A DNA stretch of 5,883 nucleotides from Silanimonas sp965368785. GTDB taxonomy: Bacteria > Pseudomonadota > Gammaproteobacteria > Xanthomonadales > Xanthomonadaceae. Made by a program: the position numbers and the translations under genes. Shown here piece by piece: positions 1 to 5,883 of the stretch. Where the stretch lies: the NCBI GenBank assembly GCA_965368785.1, contig CBDUOG010000097.1, positions 1 through 5,883 of the forward strand. The letters are read 5' to 3'. Each line of letters begins with the position of its first letter. The stretch's first letter is position 1. Under the pieces are notes generated by a model. It was given only the letters and a program-made list of their open reading frames with translations, was not told where the DNA came from and ran no database searches.

Positions 1-699
1 TTCAACAATGCGCAAGGCTAAGCCTTCTGCTAAAGCGGTTTTACCGACGCCGGCTTCACCGACATACAGCGGATTGTTTTTGCGACGACGGCACAGCACT
101 TGAATGGTGCGCTCAATTTCGTCGGCGCGACCAATCAGCGGGTCAATCTTGCCCTGCTTGGCCAATTCATTCAGGTTGGCGGCAAACTCTTCCAGGCTCG
201 ACGGCTTGCCGTCTTCGCCGGCCTCGCCATCGGTGCGCGGGGCTTCGGGTTTGACTTCGGCATCGCCCATTTTGGCAATGCCATGCGAAATGTAATTCAC
301 CGCATCTAAGCGGCTGATGTTCTGCTGCTGTAAAAAGTACACGGCGTGCGAATCTTTCTCACCGAAAATAGCCACCAGCACATTGGCGCCGGTCACTTCT
401 TTGCGACCTGAACTTTGCACGTGGTACACCGCACGCTGCAGCACGCGCTGGAAGCCCAGCGTCGGTTGCGTGTCGCGGGTGTCGTCTTCGGCCAGCACCG
501 GAACCGTCTCATTAATGATGCTGCCCAAGTCCGCACTGAGGCGATCCGAATCAACCCCGCATGCTTTGAGCACACCGTTGGCTGCTGCGTTTTCCAGCAG
601 CGCTAATAAGAGGTGTTCCACGGTCATAAACTCGTGCCGCATATCGCGGGCGCGTTTGTAACATTGACCAATGGTGAATTCGAGTTCTTTACTAAACAT
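1..699 (-). CDS. clpA: ATP-dependent Clp protease ATP-binding subunit ClpA (N-terminal 233 codons, runs off left edge)
   Basis: ClpA is the AAA+ unfoldase that docks on the ClpP peptidase in the cytosol and threads substrates, including N-degron proteins handed over by ClpS, into the proteolytic chamber. Translating the minus strand from the ATG at 699 gives an uninterrupted frame beginning MFSKELEFTIG. Residues 1-140 form the double Clp_N repeat, with EFMTVEHLLLALL at 23-35 and TQPTLGFQRVLQRAV at 78-91, both nearly identical to E. coli ClpA. Residues 141-180 are an acidic flexible linker. The first AAA+ module (D1) starts near DPLIGR (186-191), and its Walker A motif GEAGVGKT lies at 214-221, the same numbering as I recall for E. 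coli. The rest of D1 and all of D2 lie outside the window (the family is about 750 residues). The gene follows clpS after a 36-base gap and is probably co-transcribed with it. A GGAG Shine-Dalgarno site lies 5 bases before the ATG. Confidence 0.97.
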   Translation of the reverse strand, partial: MFSKELEFTIGQCYKRARDMRHEFMTVEHLLLALLENAAANGVLKACGVDSDRLSADLGSIINETVPVLAEDDTRDTQPTLGFQRVLQRAVYHVQSSGRKEVTGANVLVAIFGEKDSHAVYFLQQQNISRLDAVNYISHGIAKMGDAEVKPEAPRTDGEAGEDGKPSSLEEFAANLNELAKQGKIDPLIGRADEIERTIQVLCRRRKNNPLYVGEAGVGKTALAEGLALRIVE

Positions 700-704
700 A
701 ACTA

Positions 705-723
705 CTCCGGTGCTTGTTCCGGA
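705..723 (-). promoter_or_regulatory. clpA ribosome-binding site overlapped by a small inverted repeat
   Basis: On the minus strand, GGAG (708 to 705) sits 5 bases before the clpA ATG and is the obvious Shine-Dalgarno site. Three of its four bases lie in the right arm of a perfect 5-bp inverted repeat, TCCGG (723-719) and CCGGA (710-706), with an 8-base loop. If it folds, the stem would partly hide the site and could tie clpA translation to ribosomes finishing clpS just upstream. The ribosome-binding site is well supported. The hairpin is short and its role is inference. Confidence 0.5.
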
Positions 724-735
724 TATGGGGGCGGA

Positions 736-1062
736 CTACGCTTTTTCCATAGTACACATCAAAGGGTGTTGACGTTGGCGTGAAAATTCGTTCACTTGCG
801 CGACTTTGGTTTCCGCTACTTCTTTGGTGTAAACGCCGCATACGCCTTTTCCCCGTGTGTGTACATGCAGCATGACCTGGGTTGCCTTCTCCAAATTCAT
901 GCCAAAAAATACCTGTAACACTTCAACCACAAATTCCATCGGCGTGTAGTCATCATTCATCAACACGACGCGAAAGAGCGGTGGTCGCTCTACTTCGGTT
1001 TTCGCCTCCTCCAGCGCAACGCCTTGCTGGTGGAGTTCTTCTGATTGGGATTTTCGGCTCAT
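736..1062 (-). CDS. clpS: ClpS, N-degron adaptor of the ClpAP protease
   Basis: ClpS binds proteins that carry destabilising N-terminal residues (Leu, Phe, Tyr, Trp) and delivers them to the ClpA N-domain; it also inhibits ClpA action on some other substrates. The 108-residue product matches the usual family length (106 in E. coli). Residues 1-26 form the flexible, charged N-terminal tail. The core begins around FRVVLMNDDYTPMEFV (30-45). It contains the N-degron pocket residues N36, D37 and H68, which correspond to N34, D35 and H66 of E. coli, and the gatekeeper M42. The C-terminal half holds GKGVCGVYTKEVAETKV (71-87) and ends in CTMEKA, close to CTLEKA of E. coli. The start is the only ATG giving a normal tail; the next Met is residue 35, inside the core. 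There is no Shine-Dalgarno site in front of it. clpA follows 36 bases downstream, the usual order. Confidence 0.97.
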   Translation of the reverse strand: MSRKSQSEELHQQGVALEEAKTEVERPPLFRVVLMNDDYTPMEFVVEVLQVFFGMNLEKATQVMLHVHTRGKGVCGVYTKEVAETKVAQVNEFSRQRQHPLMCTMEKA

Positions 1063-1069
1063 GGCGTAG

Positions 1070-1075
1070 ATTATA
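1070..1075 (-). promoter_or_regulatory. Candidate -10 element of the clpS-clpA promoter
   Basis: Read on the minus strand, 1075 to 1070 is TATAAT, a perfect sigma-70 -10 hexamer. Only seven bases (CTACGCC) separate it from the clpS ATG at 1062, so transcription from it would start at or within a base or so of the ATG and give a leaderless mRNA. This fits the lack of a Shine-Dalgarno site. The -35 region is weak: TGTAGA (1099-1094, 18-bp spacer) matches the consensus at only three positions, and there is no TG extension before the -10. The element may be a chance AT-rich match, with the true promoter further upstream. Confidence 0.5.
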
Positions 1076-1182
1076 CGTGGGTCCGCCAGACTCTCTACAC
1101 CATGGACTCAAACTTAATATCGGCAGACAATGGACAAACCATAGCGGATTTTGTTCTTAGTGCCCAAACCCCCATTCATGCA

Positions 1183-1186
1183 GGAG
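1183..1186 (+). promoter_or_regulatory. Shine-Dalgarno site of nudJ, supporting a TTG start
   Basis: GGAG (within AGGAG, 1182-1186) lies 10 bases before the TTG at 1197. An in-frame TAG at 1188-1190 closes the frame directly upstream, and the codons between it and 1197 are not start codons. TTG is therefore the first possible start. The spacing is slightly long but workable. No convincing promoter is visible for the operon in 1063-1182 on this strand; TGGACA at 1131-1136 resembles a -35 box but lacks a good -10 partner. Confidence 0.6.
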
Positions 1187-1196
1187 ATAGTGTTCC

Positions 1197-1661
1197 TTGA
1201 GCTACCGTAGCGGAAGATTCTGGCAACCGGATGTGACCGTGGCCACAATTGTGGTGCATGAGGGCCAATTACTCATGGTTGAAGAGGAGGTTTCCGGCCG
1301 CCGCGTGCTCAATCAGCCCGCCGGGCATTTAGAGCCCGATGAAAGCCTTATCCAGGCTGCAGTACGCGAAACCCTTGAAGAAACCGCTTGGCAGGTCGAA
1401 CTGACCCACTTTGTCGGCGCCTATCAATGGTATGCGGCCGAGAGCGACCGGCATTTTCTGCGTTTTGCCTTTGCCGCCCAGCGCATCGCCCACCAGGCCG
1501 AGCGCACACTCGATAACGGCATTATTGCCGCGCATTGGCTCAGCCCGTCCGAATTGTTCGAGCGCAGCGCTGAGCACCGCAGCCCCCTGGTTGGCCGGGT
1601 GGTCACCGATTACTTAGCCGGCCAGCGCTTTCCCTTATCCGCGGTAGATCTGATCCAGTGA
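1197..1661 (+). CDS. nudJ: NudJ-like Nudix hydrolase
   Basis: This is a Nudix-superfamily pyrophosphohydrolase of 154 residues, like E. coli NudJ (YmfB, 153 residues), which acts on nucleoside tri- and diphosphates and on the thiamine precursor HMP-pyrophosphate. The N-terminal strand WQPDVTVATIVV (9-20) matches the PHVTVA strand of NudJ. The segment NQPAGHLEPDESL (39-51) leads into the Nudix box, with G43, E49, R57, E58, E61 and E62 all present. The C-terminal AGQRFPL resembles SGQRYPL of NudJ, which favours this subfamily over other Nudix enzymes. One oddity is that the last Gly of the box (REUXEEXGU) is Ala64, coded GCT. The metal-binding glutamates are intact, so activity is expected. The TTG start is the only one that keeps the first strand; the next candidate, GTG at 1233, would cut into it. 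Its stop overlaps the mnmA start, and nudJ upstream of mnmA is the E. coli order. Confidence 0.88.
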   Translation: MSYRSGRFWQPDVTVATIVVHEGQLLMVEEEVSGRRVLNQPAGHLEPDESLIQAAVRETLEETAWQVELTHFVGAYQWYAAESDRHFLRFAFAAQRIAHQAERTLDNGIIAAHWLSPSELFERSAEHRSPLVGRVVTDYLAGQRFPLSAVDLIQ

Positions 1662-2776
1662 GCAGCTTTGATGTGATGGTCGGCATGTCCGGCGGCGTGG
1701 ACTCGTCGGTGGCCGCATACGTATTAAAAGAGCAAGGCCTGAACCTGGCCGGCTTGTTTATGCAGAACTGGAACGAAGACGGCAGCGGCGATTGCCGCGC
1801 CGAAGACGACCGCCGCGATGCCCTAAAGATCTGCGGCCTGCTCGGCATCCCGTTTTATGCACGTAACTTTGCCGACCAATATTGGTCCGGAGTGTTTGAG
1901 CATTTTATTGCCGAGTACCGCGCCGGGCGCACGCCCAACCCGGACGTGTTGTGCAATAAAGAAATCAAATTCAAAACCTTTCTCGACGAAGCCCTGCAGT
2001 TGGGCGCCGACAAGATTGCCACCGGCCACTACGCCCAAGTGCGCCAACGCGACGGCCTGCAGCAACTGCTGCGCGGCGCGGACCACAATAAAGACCAAAG
2101 CTATTTCCTGCACCAGCTCGGACAGGCCCAGCTCGCTGCCACCTTGTTTCCCATCGGTCATCTGCCTAAAGATCAGGTGCGCGCCATTGCCCAGCAGCAA
2201 AACTTTCCGACCGCGGCGAAAAAAGATTCCACCGGCATTTGTTTTATCGGCGAGCGCGACTTCCGCAGCTTTTTAGCCCAGTACCTACCGGCCAAGGCCG
2301 GCGTGATGCGTACACCCGAAGGCGATGTACTCGGCGAGCACAGCGGTGTGTTTTATTACACCTTGGGTCAGCGCGAAGGCTTAAACATTGGCGGCGTCAA
2401 AGGCCGCGAACAAGCGCCGTGGTTTGTGGTGGGCAAAGACGTACCGCGCAATGAGTTGATTGTTGAACAAGGCGGCGACAATCCGTGGCTTAATTCGCAG
2501 CAACTGCTCAGTGAGCGTTTTCATTGGATTGCCGGTAGCGCACCGGCAACACAATTTCGCTGCAGCGCAAAGACCCGTTACCGGCAAAGCGACTCACCTT
2601 GCGAAGTCTGGGTGCAAGACGATGGCGCGGTGCGCCTGCGCTTTGATCAGCCCGAACGCGCGGTCACACCCGGCCAATCTTTAGTGCTGTATGCCGATGA
2701 GGTGTGCTTAGGCGGCGCGGTGATCTTAGCCACCGATGCCCCACTCGACCCGCTTCGCGATAAACTAGCGGCATGA
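1658..2776 (+). CDS. mnmA: tRNA-specific 2-thiouridylase MnmA
   Basis: MnmA (TrmU) adenylates U34 in tRNA-Lys, tRNA-Glu and tRNA-Gln and replaces its 2-oxygen with sulfur delivered by the IscS-Tus relay, giving the s2U part of mnm5s2U. The 372-residue product is full length (368 in E. coli). The PP-loop ATP-binding motif GMSGGVDSS is at residues 9-17. The catalytic pair is C99, in TPNPDVLCNKEIKFK, and C195, in KKDSTGICFIGER, corresponding to C102 and C199 of E. coli. Other family blocks are ATGHYA (121-126), NKDQSYFLHQL (144-154), YTLGQREGLNIGG (234-246) and VTPGQSLVLY (336-345), the last in the C-terminal beta domain. The start is GTG, overlapping the nudJ stop as GTGA; ATG codons at residues 7 and 10 would clip the PP-loop strand. 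No clear Shine-Dalgarno site is visible, so translation is probably coupled to nudJ. The stop overlaps the hflD ATG. Confidence 0.97.
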   Translation: MSSFDVMVGMSGGVDSSVAAYVLKEQGLNLAGLFMQNWNEDGSGDCRAEDDRRDALKICGLLGIPFYARNFADQYWSGVFEHFIAEYRAGRTPNPDVLCNKEIKFKTFLDEALQLGADKIATGHYAQVRQRDGLQQLLRGADHNKDQSYFLHQLGQAQLAATLFPIGHLPKDQVRAIAQQQNFPTAAKKDSTGICFIGERDFRSFLAQYLPAKAGVMRTPEGDVLGEHSGVFYYTLGQREGLNIGGVKGREQAPWFVVGKDVPRNELIVEQGGDNPWLNSQQLLSERFHWIAGSAPATQFRCSAKTRYRQSDSPCEVWVQDDGAVRLRFDQPERAVTPGQSLVLYADEVCLGGAVILATDAPLDPLRDKLAA

Positions 2777-3381
2777 AAGATAAAACCATCGCGCTGGCTG
2801 CTTTGTGCCAAGCCTTATATCAAGTGCAACAAATGGCCAATTACGGCCAATCACAAAGCTCCGCATTACAGCCGTGCATTGAAAGCCTGTTCCGGATGGA
2901 CGCCGAAACCGCCGAAGATGTGTACGACGGCATCGCCAACTTACACCCGGGCCTGCGCATTTTAAGCCAGCAGCTTGAAGGCGATGAGCGCGACACCGGC
3001 TTAACCCGGATGGCCGCCAGCGTCTTGCAACTCGAGCGCAGTTTTATTCGCTCCGGCCACACCATTGAATCAATCCAACAAGGTCTGGACCGGATTCAAG
3101 CCGAACGCGACTCCGGCGTCAGCAACGAAGCCACGGTGCTCTCGCACTTGGGCGACTTGTACGCCGAGCACATTAGCCCGCTGGGCACCCGTGTGTTGGT
3201 GCAAGGCAACCCGATTTATCTGTCGCGCCCCGATGTCATTGGCGAAGTGAGGGCGACTTTATTAGCGGCCCTGCGTGCGGCCGTGTTGTGGCGGCAGATG
3301 GGCGGCAGTTACTGGGATTTCCTGTTCTCGCGGCAGAAGATCAGCGACTGCGCCCGCGCCCTGCGCACTAGCGGCGCTTAA
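2773..3381 (+). CDS. hflD: HflD-family protein (high-frequency lysogenization regulator homologue)
   Basis: HflD (YcfC) is a small all-helical protein, peripherally associated with the inner membrane in E. coli, where it binds the phage lambda CII activator and counters lysogeny. Its ordinary cellular role is not established, and the family is found mainly in Gammaproteobacteria next to mnmA. The product has 202 residues against 213 in E. coli. The strongest similarity is C-terminal: ISPLGTR (134-140), a VRATLLAALRAAVLW helix (159-173) and WRQMGG followed by FLFSRQKI (183-190), matching ISPLGPR, VRATLLAGIRAAVLW and LMFSRNRL of E. coli. The N-terminal part, LCQALYQVQQMAN (11-23), fits the conserved first helix. 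There is no signal peptide or transmembrane segment. The ATG overlaps the mnmA stop as ATGA and has no strong Shine-Dalgarno site, which points to translational coupling. In E. coli purB comes next; here acnA does. Confidence 0.93.
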   Translation: MKDKTIALAALCQALYQVQQMANYGQSQSSALQPCIESLFRMDAETAEDVYDGIANLHPGLRILSQQLEGDERDTGLTRMAASVLQLERSFIRSGHTIESIQQGLDRIQAERDSGVSNEATVLSHLGDLYAEHISPLGTRVLVQGNPIYLSRPDVIGEVRATLLAALRAAVLWRQMGGSYWDFLFSRQKISDCARALRTSGA

Positions 3382-3413
3382 GCAGCTTTCATCCGTAACG
3401 ACCTGATTTAAGG

Positions 3414-3419
3414 CATAAT
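3414..3419 (+). promoter_or_regulatory. Candidate -10 element of an acnA promoter
   Basis: CATAAT (3414-3419) matches five of six positions of the sigma-70 -10 consensus in the 100-bp gap between hflD and acnA. Transcription would start near 3426 and leave a leader of about 56 bases that includes the hairpin at 3430-3453. No good -35 box lies 16-18 bases upstream; the best partner, TTCATC at 3388-3393, is weak and too far away. If the site is real it probably needs an activator. The absence of a terminator after hflD means readthrough from the nudJ operon is also possible. Confidence 0.35.
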
Positions 3420-3429
3420 AAAGGGCTTA

Positions 3430-3453
3430 CAGCGCCGCCGGACGCGGCCGCTG
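3430..3453 (+). promoter_or_regulatory. GC-rich inverted repeat in the acnA leader
   Basis: CAGCGCCGC (3430-3438) can pair with GCGGCCGCTG (3444-3453), giving nine base pairs with one bulged base and a five-base loop, CGGAC. The sequence after it, CAATCCC, has no T-run, so it is not an intrinsic terminator for hflD. It lies 17 bases upstream of the acnA Shine-Dalgarno site and does not cover it. Possible roles are mRNA 5'-end stabilisation, a protein-binding site, or none. Confidence 0.4.
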
Positions 3454-3470
3454 CAATCCCACGCCTAATC

Positions 3471-3475
3471 AGGAG
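3471..3475 (+). promoter_or_regulatory. acnA Shine-Dalgarno site
   Basis: AGGAG (3471-3475) ends six bases before the ATG at 3482, near-ideal spacing. It fixes the acnA start and contrasts with the coupled, Shine-Dalgarno-poor starts of mnmA and hflD upstream, consistent with acnA being translated independently. Confidence 0.85.
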
Positions 3476-3481
3476 CTATCC

Positions 3482-5883
<2,402 letters not shown>

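Noticed and set aside
100..661. Overlapping plus-strand frames opposite clpA
   Set aside because: The minus strand encodes the conserved ClpA N-domain and Walker A motif without a break, so these are shadows.
1131..1159. TGGACA as the -35 box of a nudJ operon promoter
   Set aside because: It matches five of six consensus bases, but the -10 positions at 16-18 bases spacing (GTTCTT, TTCTTA, TCTTAG) are poor.
882..1160. Plus-strand open frame of 92 codons running from inside clpS into the intergenic region
   Set aside because: It is antisense to a firmly identified clpS for most of its length, matches no family I recognise, and has no ribosome-binding site.
1823..2200. Minus-strand open frame of 125 codons inside mnmA
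   Set aside because: It lies wholly antisense to conserved mnmA sequence, including the catalytic C99 region, and is best explained by codon bias on the coding strand.
3430..3460. Hairpin after hflD as an intrinsic terminator
   Set aside because: The stem is followed by CAATCCC rather than a T-run, so it lacks the release signal.

Overview
This window looks like chromosomal housekeeping DNA from a gammaproteobacterium. The evidence is an HflD-family protein, a NudJ-MnmA-HflD gene string, a ClpS/ClpA pair that resembles the E. coli proteins along its length, and an AcnA-type aconitase whose three cluster cysteines fall at the same residue numbers as in E. coli AcnA. Base composition is moderately GC-rich and uniform. 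The genus cannot be named from the sequence alone. A marine or Oceanospirillales-like lineage is possible but is only a guess.

Layout. On the minus strand (1-1062), clpS is followed by the first 233 codons of clpA, which runs off the left edge. Together they encode the N-degron adaptor and the unfoldase of the ClpAP protease. A divergent intergenic region (1063-1196) carries a perfect -10 hexamer for clpS, placed so close to the ATG that the mRNA may be leaderless. On the plus strand (1197-3381), nudJ, mnmA and hflD form a tight operon with 4-base start/stop overlaps at both junctions (GTGA and ATGA). nudJ starts at a TTG codon. A 100-bp gap (3382-3481) then holds a candidate -10 element, a GC-rich hairpin and a good Shine-Dalgarno site. 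It leads into acnA (3482 to the right edge), of which the first 800 codons are present.

Functions. ClpS/ClpA handle regulated proteolysis in the cytosol. NudJ hydrolyses nucleotide or thiamine-precursor pyrophosphates. MnmA makes the 2-thiouridine at the wobble position of tRNA-Lys, tRNA-Glu and tRNA-Gln. HflD is a small helical protein known in E. coli as a modulator of phage lambda CII. AcnA is the TCA-cycle aconitase. The nudJ-mnmA-hflD set is probably co-transcribed and translationally coupled. acnA probably has its own promoter.

I found no mobile element, CRISPR array, RNA gene, toxin or defence module, and no sign of an undescribed system. The points worth a second look are small: the possible leaderless start of clpS, the glycine-to-alanine change in the Nudix box, the acnA leader hairpin, and a gene order in which acnA sits where purB usually follows hflD and the cspD/icd genes are absent between clpS and nudJ.
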